NCBI RefSeq assembly: GCF_003205195.1
Contig: NZ_QJRY01000014.1
Span: 1 to 56,910 of the forward strand
DNA: 56,910 nucleotides
Source: Peteryoungia wuzhouensis
GTDB lineage: Bacteria > Pseudomonadota > Alphaproteobacteria > Rhizobiales > Rhizobiaceae
Direction: 5' to 3'
Below, one piece after another: positions 32,122 to 40,918 of the stretch (positions are counted from its first letter, which is position 1; each line of letters starts with the position of its first letter). Under the pieces are notes generated by a model. The model did not search any database. It saw only the letters and a list, made by a program, of their open reading frames with translations, and was not told the origin of the DNA. A program made the translations under genes and the position numbers.

Positions 32122-33174
32122 ATGAACCTTGTCTTCGACGGCCATAACGACGTTCTCCTTCGCCTCTGGCGCAGCCGCAAGGACGGCGCCGACCCTGTGA
32201 AGGAGTTCGCTCAGGGCACAACGGCCGGCCACATTGACGGGCCGCGCGCCAAACGCGGTGGCCTGGCAGGCGGGCTGTGTGCCGTCTATATCCCGTCGCC
32301 GCATGATTTCGTGCTGAAGGAGCCGGATGCCGACGGTCACTATCTGACACCGCTCGATCCGCCGCTGGAGCGGTCGCCCTCGCTCGACATCGCGCTGGAG
32401 ATGATCGCGATCGCCCGCCAGCTGGATCGCGCCGGCGCCTGGACGCTGTGCCGCAGCACGGCCGAAATCCGCAAGGTGATGGCGGATGGTGGTTTCGCAG
32501 CTGTCCTGCACATGGAAGGCTGCGAGGCGATCGACGCCAATCTCGATGCGCTCGAGGTTTTCTACGCCGCCGGGCTCCGCTCGCTCGGGCCTGTGTGGAG
32601 CCGCCACAACATCTTCGGGCATGGGGTGCCGTTTGCCTTCCCCAGTTCTCCGGATACCGGTCCCGGCCTCACCGATCTCGGTCGCGAGCTGGTCCGCCGC
32701 TGCAACAAGCTCGGCATCCTGATCGATCTCGCCCACATCACCGAACAGGGCTTCTGGGACGTGGCGAAACTGAGCGACCAGCCGCTGATCGCCAGCCACT
32801 CCAACGTGCATGCGATGACGCCGGTGGCGCGCAACCTGACCGACAAGCAGCTCGACGCGATCCGCGAGAGCCGGGGTCTGGTCGGGCTGAACTATGCCGT
32901 GACCATGTTAAGGCCGGACGGGGGCGACAACGCGGATACGCCGATCTCGCTGATGGTCCGGCATATCGACCATCTGGTCGAACGCATGGGGATCGACTGT
33001 GTCGCGCTCGGCTCGGACTTCGACGGCGCGACGATACCGGCTGCCATCGCCGATGCCTCCGGCAACCACCGACTGGTGGAAGCGCTTGGTGCCGCCGGTT
33101 ACAGTGCCGGTGATCTCGACAAGATCTGCCGCGAAAACTGGCTGCGGGTGCTGGCTTCCGCCTGGCACGAATAA
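32122..33174 (+). CDS. Membrane dipeptidase-type (M19) peptidase
   Basis: A 350-residue Zn dipeptidase of the renal dipeptidase family. It starts MNLVFDGHNDVLLRLWR (metal His-x-Asp), then AAVLHMEGCEAIDANL (bridging Glu), ILIDLAHITEQGFWDV and LIASHSNVHAMTPVARNLTD (metal His residues) and CVALGSDFDGATIPAAI. No signal peptide, so it is probably cytosolic and acts on imported dipeptides, including mixed L,D or amide-modified ones. It lies directly before the peptide transporter genes. Confidence 0.92.
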   Translation: MNLVFDGHNDVLLRLWRSRKDGADPVKEFAQGTTAGHIDGPRAKRGGLAGGLCAVYIPSPHDFVLKEPDADGHYLTPLDPPLERSPSLDIALEMIAIARQLDRAGAWTLCRSTAEIRKVMADGGFAAVLHMEGCEAIDANLDALEVFYAAGLRSLGPVWSRHNIFGHGVPFAFPSSPDTGPGLTDLGRELVRRCNKLGILIDLAHITEQGFWDVAKLSDQPLIASHSNVHAMTPVARNLTDKQLDAIRESRGLVGLNYAVTMLRPDGGDNADTPISLMVRHIDHLVERMGIDCVALGSDFDGATIPAAIADASGNHRLVEALGAAGYSAGDLDKICRENWLRVLASAWHE

Positions 33175-33219
33175 GTTCATACTGGCATACCCATAAAAAC
33201 CAAGAAGGGAACCGTAACG

Positions 33220-34857
33220 ATGACAATGTTCGACAAGCGCCTCAAACTTCTGACGACCAGCGCGATGCTGGCACTCATGGTCGCGGTTGCGCCGCAGGCC
33301 TATGCTGCGACCCCGGCGGATACGCTCGTCCAGGCCTGGGCGATCGACGACATCATCACGCTTGATCCGGGTGAAGCCTTCGAACTCTCGACGGCGGAGA
33401 TCACCGCCAACACCTATAGCAAGCTCGTGGCGCTCGATCCGGCCGATACGTCGAAGATCGTCAGCGACCTCGCCGAAAGCTGGGATGTGTCCGAGGACGG
33501 CCTGACCTATACGTTCAAGCTGAAGCCGAACCTCACTTTCGCGTCGGGTAATCCGATCACCGCTGAAGACGTTGCCTTCTCCTTCGAACGTGTCATCAAG
33601 CTCGACAAGTCGCCGGCCTTCCTGCTGACCCAGTTCGGTCTGAGCGGCGACAATGTCACGGAAAAGGCCAAGGCGGCCGACGAATCCACCTTCGTGCTGA
33701 CCGTCGACAAGCCCTATGCCCCGAGCTTCGTGCTCAACGTCCTGACGGCCACCGTCGCCTCCGTCGTCGACAAGAAGGTCGTGATGGAGAATGCCAAGCC
33801 TGTTACGCCGACCGAGGAATACAAATACGACACGGACTTCGGCAACGAGTTCCTGAAGACCGGCTATGCCGGTTCCGGCCCGTTCAAGATCCGCGAATGG
33901 CGCGCCAATGAAGTCGTCGTGCTTGAGCGCAACGACAACTATTACGGCGAAAAGGCCAAGCTCGCCCGCGTCATCTATCGCTACATGAAGGAAAGCTCCG
34001 GCCAGCGCCTGGCACTGGAAAACGGTGACATCGACGTTGCCCGCAACCTCGATCCGGGCGATTTCGATGCCGTTGCCAAGAAGGACGGCATCGCCACCAC
34101 TTCGGCACCGAAGGGCACGCTCTACTACTTCAGCCTCAACCAGAAGAACCCGAACCTGGCCAAGCCCGAAGTCATCGAGGCCTTCAAGTACCTCGTCGAT
34201 TACGACGCGCTCGGCGAAACCCTGATCAAGGGCATCGGCACGATCCACCAGACCTTCCTGCCATCCGGCCAGCTCGGCGCGCTCGACGACAATCCGTACA
34301 AGCTCGACGTCGCCAAGGCGAAGGAACTGCTGGCCAAGGCTGGTCTCGCCGACGGCTTCACCGTCACCATGGACGTGCGCAACACGCAGCCCGTGACGGG
34401 CATTGCCGAAAACGTCCAGCAGACGCTCGCCCAGGCGGGCATCAAGCTGGAAATCATCCCGGGCGACGGCAAGCAGACGCTGACGAAGTACCGTGCGCGT
34501 CAGCACGACATCTATATCGGCCAGTGGGGCTCGGACTATTTCGACCCGAACTCGAACGCCGAGACCTTCACCTTCAACCCTGACAATTCCGACGAAGGCA
34601 CGAACAAGACGCTCGCCTGGCGCAATGCCTGGGATCCGAAGGAACTGTCCACCAAGACGGCGGCTGCCCTGCTCGAGAAGGATACGGCCAAGCGTGCGGC
34701 GATCTACGAAGACCTGCAGAAGCAGGTGCTTGCGTCCGGCCCGTTCGTGGTGATCTTCCAGCAGACGGAAATCGCCGGCTATTCGAGCAAGGTGCAGAGC
34801 TACAAGCTCGGCCCGAGCTTCGACACCAACTATGTCAACACGGTCACCAAGGAATAG
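33220..34857 (+). CDS. ABC transporter substrate-binding protein, Dpp/Opp family
   Basis: A 545-residue SBP_bac_5 protein with a signal peptide ending at VAVAPQAYAATPADTL. Family blocks: ANTYSKLVALDPADTSKIV, LAESWDVSEDGLTYTFKLKP, TAEDVAFSFERV, SGPFKIREWRANEVVVLERN and IYIGQWGSDYFDPNSNAETF. AAGGGAACCG lies before the ATG. Ligand likely a peptide or peptide-like amide given the linked dipeptidase and amidase. Confidence 0.93.
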   Translation: MTMFDKRLKLLTTSAMLALMVAVAPQAYAATPADTLVQAWAIDDIITLDPGEAFELSTAEITANTYSKLVALDPADTSKIVSDLAESWDVSEDGLTYTFKLKPNLTFASGNPITAEDVAFSFERVIKLDKSPAFLLTQFGLSGDNVTEKAKAADESTFVLTVDKPYAPSFVLNVLTATVASVVDKKVVMENAKPVTPTEEYKYDTDFGNEFLKTGYAGSGPFKIREWRANEVVVLERNDNYYGEKAKLARVIYRYMKESSGQRLALENGDIDVARNLDPGDFDAVAKKDGIATTSAPKGTLYYFSLNQKNPNLAKPEVIEAFKYLVDYDALGETLIKGIGTIHQTFLPSGQLGALDDNPYKLDVAKAKELLAKAGLADGFTVTMDVRNTQPVTGIAENVQQTLAQAGIKLEIIPGDGKQTLTKYRARQHDIYIGQWGSDYFDPNSNAETFTFNPDNSDEGTNKTLAWRNAWDPKELSTKTAAALLEKDTAKRAAIYEDLQKQVLASGPFVVIFQQTEIAGYSSKVQSYKLGPSFDTNYVNTVTKE

Positions 34858-34863
34858 TCGTCC

Positions 34864-35931
34864 TTGACCTCCGTGGACAGCCAGGTCGACGAGAGGCGCG
34901 CTTCCAGGCGCGCCTCTGCGATCGCCATCGCCGTTGGCAAGTTTCTGCTGACGGTGGTGACCACCTATCTCGGCCTTCTGGCCGTCACCTTCTTCATCGG
35001 CCGCGTGGTGCCGATCGATCCGGCGCTCGCCATCGTCGGCGATCGGGCGCCGTCGCATGTCGTCGAGCGCGTGCGCGAGGAGCTCGGCCTCAACCTGCCG
35101 CTCTGGGAGCAGTTCATCATCTATGTCCGCCAGGCACTGTCGGGTGATTTCGGCGTATCGGTGCTCACCACCAATCCGGTCATGAAGGACATCGCCCGCG
35201 TCTTTCCGGCCACCATCGAACTTGCCACCGTCGGCACGATCATCGGCGCCGTGCTCGGCGTTCCGCTCGGCGTGCTCGCCGCCGTCAAGCGCGGCTCGAT
35301 CGCCGACCAGATGGTGCGGGTCGTCGGCCTCATCGGCTATTCCGTGCCGATCTTCTGGCTCGGGCTTCTGGCGCTGCTGCTCTTCTATGCCAAGCTCAAC
35401 TGGGTTGCCTATCCCGGCCGTGTCGATATCGTCTACGAGTACAGCTTCACCCCTGTCACCGGCTTCTTCCTGCTCGATGCCGCCATGCAGCGGCAATGGG
35501 ACGTGTTGTGGGATCTCTTCCGCCACATCATCCTGCCTGGCGGTCTGCTCGGCTATTTCTCCATGGCCTATATCAGCCGCATGACGCGCTCCTTCATGCT
35601 CAACGAGCTGGCGCAGGAATACATCGTCGCTGCCCGTGCCAAGGGCCTGAGCGAAACCCGGATCATCTGGTTCCATGCGCTGCGCAATGCCGCAGTGCCG
35701 CTGGTCACGGTCATTGCACTCTCCTATGCCGGACTGCTCGAAGGGTCGGTGCTGACGGAAACGATCTTCTCCTGGCCGGGGCTTGGGCTCTACATCACCA
35801 ATTCGCTGCAGAATGCCGACTTGAACGCCGTGCTCGGCGGGACGATCGTGATCGGATCCGTCTTCATCGGCATCAATCTTCTGTCGGATATTCTCTATCG
35901 CATGCTGGATCCGAGGACGCGCAGCCGATGA
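34864..35931 (+). CDS. ABC transporter permease, DppB-type
   Basis: A 355-residue permease. After a charged N-terminus come VVTTYLGLLAVTFFIGRVVP, the DppB block ERVREELGLNLPLWEQFIIY, GDFGVSVLTTNPV, and the coupling loop EYIVAARAKGLSETRIIWFH with EGSVLTETIFSWPGLGLYIT. Six helices. The start is TTG 34864 with AAGGA upstream; GTG 34873 is an alternative. Six bases separate it from the binding protein. Confidence 0.92.
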   Translation: MTSVDSQVDERRASRRASAIAIAVGKFLLTVVTTYLGLLAVTFFIGRVVPIDPALAIVGDRAPSHVVERVREELGLNLPLWEQFIIYVRQALSGDFGVSVLTTNPVMKDIARVFPATIELATVGTIIGAVLGVPLGVLAAVKRGSIADQMVRVVGLIGYSVPIFWLGLLALLLFYAKLNWVAYPGRVDIVYEYSFTPVTGFFLLDAAMQRQWDVLWDLFRHIILPGGLLGYFSMAYISRMTRSFMLNELAQEYIVAARAKGLSETRIIWFHALRNAAVPLVTVIALSYAGLLEGSVLTETIFSWPGLGLYITNSLQNADLNAVLGGTIVIGSVFIGINLLSDILYRMLDPRTRSR

Positions 35932-36860
35932 CCACACCCGTCTCCGCTTCCGAACTGACCTGGAAAGGCTGGCTCACGTCAGACCGGCCGCAATCCCGCC
36001 TGCAGGCCCGTTGTGGGCGCGCCTATATCATCTGGCAGCGCTTCGCCGAAAACCGGCTGGCGCTGGCGGGCCTCGCCATTCTGATCGCGCTTCTGTTCGT
36101 CGCCGCCTTTGCCGATGTGCTGGCGCCGCATTCGCCTGTTCAGGGTGACCTGCGCAACGCCCGCCTTCTGCCGCCCGGCAGTGCCGGATATCTGCTCGGC
36201 ACCGACGACCAGGGCCGCGACATCCTCTCGCGCCTCATCCACGGCTCGCGGCTGACGCTGTTCGTCGTGGCGCTGGTTGCTATCATCGCCGCACCCGTTG
36301 GCCTGATCGTCGGCACGATCGCCGGTTATGCCGGCGGCTGGGTCGATGGCGTCTTGATGCGCATCACCGACATCTTCCTCGCCTTCCCGAAGCTCGTGCT
36401 GGCGCTCGCATTGGTCGCAGCGCTCGGCCCCGGTATCGAGAATGCGGTTCTCGCCATCGCCATCACCTCCTGGCCGCCCTATGCCCGTATCGCGCGGGCC
36501 GAAACGCTGACCTTCCGCAACTCGGATTTCATCGCGGCGGTACAGCTCATGGGCGCCTCGCCGCTCCGGATCGTGCTGTCGCATATCGTGCCGCTGTGTC
36601 TCTCCTCGGTCATCGTGCGCGTCACGCTCGACATGGCCGGCATCATCCTCACGGCTGCCGGCCTCGGTTTCCTCGGCCTCGGCGCACAGCCGCCGCTGCC
36701 GGAATGGGGCGCGATGATCGCGTCCGGTCGCCGCTTCATCCTCGATCAATGGTGGGTCGCGGCCATGCCGGGTTTTGCCATTCTGGTCGTGTCGCTCGGC
36801 TTCAATCTTCTGGGCGATGGTCTGCGCGATGCGCTCGATCCGAAGGAGGCCGGCCAATGA
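35928..36860 (+). CDS. ABC transporter permease, DppC-type
   Basis: A 310-residue permease: N-terminal OppC-like cytosolic helix WQRFAENRLALAGLAILIAL, then LLGTDDQGRDILSRLIHGSR, the periplasmic/membrane block GYAGGWVDGVLMRITDIFLA, coupling loop FIAAVQLMGASPLRIVLSHI and LGLGAQPPLPEWGAMIASGR. Its ATG overlaps the DppB stop (ATGA). Confidence 0.94.
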   Translation: MTTPVSASELTWKGWLTSDRPQSRLQARCGRAYIIWQRFAENRLALAGLAILIALLFVAAFADVLAPHSPVQGDLRNARLLPPGSAGYLLGTDDQGRDILSRLIHGSRLTLFVVALVAIIAAPVGLIVGTIAGYAGGWVDGVLMRITDIFLAFPKLVLALALVAALGPGIENAVLAIAITSWPPYARIARAETLTFRNSDFIAAVQLMGASPLRIVLSHIVPLCLSSVIVRVTLDMAGIILTAAGLGFLGLGAQPPLPEWGAMIASGRRFILDQWWVAAMPGFAILVVSLGFNLLGDGLRDALDPKEAGQ

Positions 36861-37690
36861 GCGCGCTTCTGACCGTCGAAAATCTCCGCGTCAGCTTCCC
36901 GACCCGCACCGGCCTCGTCGAGGCGGTGCGCGGGGTGTCCTTCACGCTCGGGCGTGAACGTCTCGGCATTGTCGGTGAGTCCGGCTCCGGCAAGTCGCAG
37001 ACGGGACGAGCCATCATGGGGCTGACTTCCCCCCAGGCGAGGATCACGGCCGACCGGCTGCAGTTCGGCGATACCGATCTCCTGACCGCCAGCCCCGCTC
37101 GCCGCCGCTCGCTGCGCGGCAAGCAGCTGGCGATGATCCTGCAGGATCCGAAATACTCGCTGAACCCGGTCATGACCGTCGGGCGCCAGATCATGGAGAC
37201 GCTCCGTACCCATGAAAAGGTATCGTCCGGCGAGGCGCACAAGCGGGCGCTCGCCATGCTGGAAGCGGTGCAGATCCGCAATCCGGAGCGGGTCTTCGAT
37301 CTCTATCCGCATGAAGTCTCCGGCGGCATGGGCCAGCGCGTGATGATCGCGATGATGCTGATCTGCGGGCCGGAACTGCTGATCGCCGACGAACCGACCT
37401 CGGCCCTCGACGTGACGGTGCAGCTCGAAGTGCTCGCCATTCTCGATGCGCTGGTGCGTGATCGCGGCATGGGGCTGATCTTCATCAGCCACGACCTCAG
37501 GCTCGTCTCGTCCTTCTGCGACCGGGTGCTCGTCATGTATGCCGGCCGGGTGGTCGAGGAGATCGAGGCGACGCGGCTCCGGGAGGCGCAACATCCCTAC
37601 ACCCGAGGACTGCTCGAATGCCTGCCGCAGATCGCCGCCGACCGACATCCGCTGCCGGTGCTCTCCCGCCAGGCGGAGTGGAAGCTATGA
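36857..37690 (+). CDS. ABC transporter ATP-binding protein, DppD-type
   Basis: A 277-residue ATPase: Walker A GESGSGKSQTGRAIMG, Q-loop AMILQDPKYSLNPVMTVG, signature VSGGMGQRVMIAMML, Walker B LLIADEPTSALDVTVQ, switch ISHDLRLVSSF and the oligopeptide-type tail HPYTRGLLECLPQI. The tail is shorter than usual and lacks the Fe-S cysteine cluster of some DppD proteins. Start and stop overlap both neighbours by four bases. Confidence 0.94.
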   Translation: MSALLTVENLRVSFPTRTGLVEAVRGVSFTLGRERLGIVGESGSGKSQTGRAIMGLTSPQARITADRLQFGDTDLLTASPARRRSLRGKQLAMILQDPKYSLNPVMTVGRQIMETLRTHEKVSSGEAHKRALAMLEAVQIRNPERVFDLYPHEVSGGMGQRVMIAMMLICGPELLIADEPTSALDVTVQLEVLAILDALVRDRGMGLIFISHDLRLVSSFCDRVLVMYAGRVVEEIEATRLREAQHPYTRGLLECLPQIAADRHPLPVLSRQAEWKL

Positions 37691-38436
37691 GGCCAGTGCT
37701 CGCCATCAGGGACATGGTCGTCAGCTTCGACGGCTACCGGGCGCTCGACAGCGTCAGCGTCGATGTGGAGGACGGTGCCTCCTTCGGCATCGTCGGCGAA
37801 TCCGGCTCCGGCAAATCCACGCTGCTTCGGGCCGTGGCCGGGCTGAATTCCTTCAGCAGCGGCATCCTGTCGGTCAACGGCAGGCTCTATGAGGGCCGCA
37901 AGCGCGACAAGGAATTCTATCGCCAGGTGCAGATGGTCTTTCAGGACCCCTATGGCTCGCTGCATCCACGCCAGACGGTGGACCGGTTGCTGCGCGAGCC
38001 CCTGACGATCCACGGGTTCTCCGATGCCGAAACGCGCATCGCGCGGGCGCTCGACGAAGTGGGCCTGGGTGCCGGCTTCCGCTTCCGTTTTTCGCACCAG
38101 CTGTCCGGCGGCCAGCGCCAGCGCATCGCGATTGCCCGCGCGCTGATCCTCGAGCCGAAGGTGCTGCTGCTCGACGAGCCGACCTCGGCGCTCGATGCCT
38201 CGATCCAGGCGGAAATCCTCAATCTGCTCGAACAGGTGCGTCGGGATCGGGGTCTGACCTTCGTCATGGTCAGCCACGACCTCGCGGTCATCAGCCATAT
38301 GTGCGAGCATCTGGCGGTGATGAAATCCGGCAAGATCGTCGAGACGCTCAGCGTCGGGCAGCTGCGCGACGGCGATTTCTCGACCGATTATACCCGCCAG
38401 CTGATGACGGCGAGCGAAGGCTTTCGGCGCGTCTGA
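37687..38436 (+). CDS. ABC transporter ATP-binding protein, DppF-type
   Basis: A 249-residue ATPase, second of the pair: Walker A GESGSGKSTLLRAVAGLN, Q-loop MVFQDPYGSLHPRQTV, signature LSGGQRQRIAIARAL, Walker B VLLLDEPTSALDASIQ, switch VSHDLAVISHMCEHLAVMKS. It completes the importer and ends the operon 21 bp from the convergent phnM. Confidence 0.94.
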   Translation: MRPVLAIRDMVVSFDGYRALDSVSVDVEDGASFGIVGESGSGKSTLLRAVAGLNSFSSGILSVNGRLYEGRKRDKEFYRQVQMVFQDPYGSLHPRQTVDRLLREPLTIHGFSDAETRIARALDEVGLGAGFRFRFSHQLSGGQRQRIAIARALILEPKVLLLDEPTSALDASIQAEILNLLEQVRRDRGLTFVMVSHDLAVISHMCEHLAVMKSGKIVETLSVGQLRDGDFSTDYTRQLMTASEGFRRV

Positions 38437-38457
38437 GCGGTCCCGGTCGAGGCTCTT

Positions 38458-39651
38458 TCAGGCGACGCGATGGCCCGAGCGCCAGGCGGACTTCACGAAG
38501 GGATGGCCGTCCTGCAGATCGACGCGGATCAGGTCGGCTTTGAGGCCGATCTCGATCGCGCCGCGGTCCGCGAGATTGCCGGCGAGCGCCGGGTTGCGCG
38601 TCACCAGAGCAACGGCGCTCGGCAGGTCGTAGTCGAGACCGGGATCGGCAGAGATCATGAAGGCCGCATCCAGCATCGAGCGCGGCACGTAATCCGACGC
38701 GAGGATATCGACCAGCTTGTCCGCGAGCAGATCGCGCACGGCAATGTTGCCGGATTGCGAGCCGCCGCGCACAAGGTTCGGCGCACCGGCGACGATGCGC
38801 ATGCCGGCATCGCGTGCCGCTTGTGCCGCCTCCATCGAGCAGGGGAATTCGGAGATCGACACGCCCTCCGCCAGCCCTTCCTCGATATGGGCCACGTCAG
38901 TATCGTCATGGCTCATCAGCGGCATGGAGCGGGCGCGGGCGAGTGCCACGACCTCCGGCCGTGTCATGGCCGCAAAGTGGCTCTTCTCGGCGACGAGCAT
39001 CTTGATCTTCTCGCGCACCAGTGCCGGGCTTTCGCCGGTCGATTTGCAGGCTCTCGCGACATAGGCCTCGATATCGCGGCTCTGGCGGATGCCGGGCAGG
39101 TGTTCCATGATCGAGAGCACGCGAACAATCTCCCGGTCGATGTTCTCCGCCGTCAGCGCCGGGGTTGCCGGGTCCGTCAGTTCGCAGCGCAGGTGGACGA
39201 GATGTTCGGCCCTCAGCATGCCAGAGCTTTGAGCCTGCTCCAGCGCCTCGATCATCGGTTTCAGGATTTGCGCCCGCTCCGGATTGTCGGTGGTGGCGCC
39301 GACGCAGAGGCTGTCGAAGACGGTGGTCACACCGCCGCCGATGATCTGGGCGTCGTGGGCCAAGGCGGCGCGCATGAAATCCCAGCGCACATGGGCGCGG
39401 GGATACAGGTGCTTTTCGAAGTGGTCGGTGTGGATGTCGACCAAACCGGGCAGCAGATAGTCGCCGGCAAAGTCGATCGATGCCGCATGACGCGAGGGGC
39501 CTTCGTGGACCTCGACGATCCGGCCGTCTTCGATCACCACGGAACCGTGCAAGACATGGCCTGATGTCACCACGCGGGCATTGGAGAGGATCAGCACCTC
39601 ACCGCGCGCCGCTTCGAAGGTTTCACCCGTCGCATCCGTCTGTCGCAGCAT
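38458..39651 (-). CDS. phnM: PhnM, alpha-D-ribose 1-methylphosphonate 5-triphosphate diphosphatase
   Basis: A 397-residue amidohydrolase-fold enzyme of the C-P lyase pathway, removing pyrophosphate from the phosphonate ribose triphosphate. PhnM-specific blocks: LLPGLVDIHTDHFEKHLYPR then HVRWDFMRAALAHDAQIIGG and GVTTVFDSLCVGAT; LMSHDDTDVAHIEEGLAEGV; PNLVRGGSQSGNIAVRDL; ILASDYVPRSMLDAAF. GGAGG lies before ATG 39651. No other phn gene is nearby, so it is either an orphan copy or serves a related reaction. Confidence 0.92.
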   Translation of the reverse strand: MLRQTDATGETFEAARGEVLILSNARVVTSGHVLHGSVVIEDGRIVEVHEGPSRHAASIDFAGDYLLPGLVDIHTDHFEKHLYPRAHVRWDFMRAALAHDAQIIGGGVTTVFDSLCVGATTDNPERAQILKPMIEALEQAQSSGMLRAEHLVHLRCELTDPATPALTAENIDREIVRVLSIMEHLPGIRQSRDIEAYVARACKSTGESPALVREKIKMLVAEKSHFAAMTRPEVVALARARSMPLMSHDDTDVAHIEEGLAEGVSISEFPCSMEAAQAARDAGMRIVAGAPNLVRGGSQSGNIAVRDLLADKLVDILASDYVPRSMLDAAFMISADPGLDYDLPSAVALVTRNPALAGNLADRGAIEIGLKADLIRVDLQDGHPFVKSAWRSGHRVA

Positions 39652-39712
39652 GACTCGCCTCCATCCGCTCGCAGTCGAAGCGTCTCTAGGCGCGTTTCAT
39701 GACGCTTTGGTG

Positions 39713-40918
39713 TCAGAGCACGCGATAAAGCGGTGCGTTGTCCTGCGCGTCCAGCCGCAGGCAGTCGTCGGCGATCACCTGCTCCTCGTCGGTTGCGATG
39801 ACGCGCACCTTGACCCGGCTTTCCTCACGCGAAATGACCCCTTCGTTGCGGTCGTTCCTATCCCCATCGAGCAGAAGGCCGAGGAAGCGCAGGCGCTCGA
39901 CCACCGACCGGCGAATCGTCGGCTGGTTCTCGCCGATGCCGGCCGTGAAGACCAGCGTATCGAGGCCACCGAGCGTGGCGGCCAGACGTGCCACTTCGCC
40001 TGCAATGCGGAAGGTGAAGACATCCAGAGCCTCGCACGCCTCCTTCGAAGGGGTTTCCAGCAGGACCCTGCTGTCGGCGCTGATGCCGGACAGGCCGAGC
40101 AGGCCGGACTGTTTGTAGATCATCTCCTCCACCTGTTTGACGCTCATTCCATGCGCCTCGACGAGATGAAAGAGCACGCCGGGGTCGATGGCGCCGGAAC
40201 GGGTGGCCATCGGCACGCCGTCGATGGTGGAAAAGCCCATCGAGGTGTCGCGGCTCACGCCATGTTCCAGCGCGCAAAGGCTGGCGCCGGAGCCGAGATG
40301 GGCAACGACTGCGCGGCCGCCGGCCCGTTCCGGGTCCAGCGCCTTCAGCGCCCCGGCGATATAGGCATAGGACAGCCCGTGAAAGCCGTAGCGCTTCACG
40401 CCCTTGTCGAACCAGTCGCGCGGGATGGCGAAGCGTCTGACAACATCGGACTGGGTGCGGTGAAAGGCGGTGTCGAAAGAGGCGGTCTGCGGCATGCCGG
40501 GTTTCAGCTCGGCAATCGCGCGGATCAGGCGCAGGTTCTGCGGCTGGTGCAGCGGCGCCAGCGTCACCAGGCTCTCGATGCCGGCGAGGCTCGTGTCATC
40601 GATCCTCACGGCCTCGCCAAAAAGATCGCCGCCATGCACCACCCGATGTCCGACCGCCGAGACGGCGTCGAGATCATAGTGTTCACCGAGCCAGTCGAAG
40701 ACCTCTTCCAAGACGTCGTGCAGCAGGTCATCGGTCTTTGCCACCAGCGGCACGTCGAAGATTTTTGGACCCTCGATCAGGTGAAAGGTCAGCGGCTCGG
40801 CGCGAAAGTCGATGAGACCCTTGCCGATGCGCTTTGCCCCATTTTGTTCGCGGGCGAAAATGCCGATCTTCACCGTGGACGAGCCGGCATTGAAGGTGAG
40901 CAGCAGTTTCTGGCTCAT
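39713..40918 (-). CDS. ackA: Acetate kinase
   Basis: A 401-residue ASKHA-fold kinase interconverting acetyl phosphate plus ADP and acetate plus ATP. Diagnostic blocks: LLTFNAGSSTVKIGIFA at the start, VGHRVVHGGDLF, APLHQPQNLRLIRA, FDTAFHRTQ, YGFHGLSYAYIAGAL, VVAHLGSGASLCAL, GFSTIDGVPMATRSGAIDPG and FTAGIGENQPTIR. Translation is coupled to pta (ATGA overlap). Because the preceding Pta may prefer other acyl groups, butyrate or propionate kinase side activity is possible. Confidence 0.95.
   Translation of the reverse strand: MSQKLLLTFNAGSSTVKIGIFAREQNGAKRIGKGLIDFRAEPLTFHLIEGPKIFDVPLVAKTDDLLHDVLEEVFDWLGEHYDLDAVSAVGHRVVHGGDLFGEAVRIDDTSLAGIESLVTLAPLHQPQNLRLIRAIAELKPGMPQTASFDTAFHRTQSDVVRRFAIPRDWFDKGVKRYGFHGLSYAYIAGALKALDPERAGGRAVVAHLGSGASLCALEHGVSRDTSMGFSTIDGVPMATRSGAIDPGVLFHLVEAHGMSVKQVEEMIYKQSGLLGLSGISADSRVLLETPSKEACEALDVFTFRIAGEVARLAATLGGLDTLVFTAGIGENQPTIRRSVVERLRFLGLLLDGDRNDRNEGVISREESRVKVRVIATDEEQVIADDCLRLDAQDNAPLYRVL

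Noticed and set aside
32908..35937. A 1009-codon open frame on the minus strand
   Set aside because: Shadow of the M19 dipeptidase, DppA- and DppB-like genes, all with clear motifs. Long antisense frames are expected in this codon phase at high GC.
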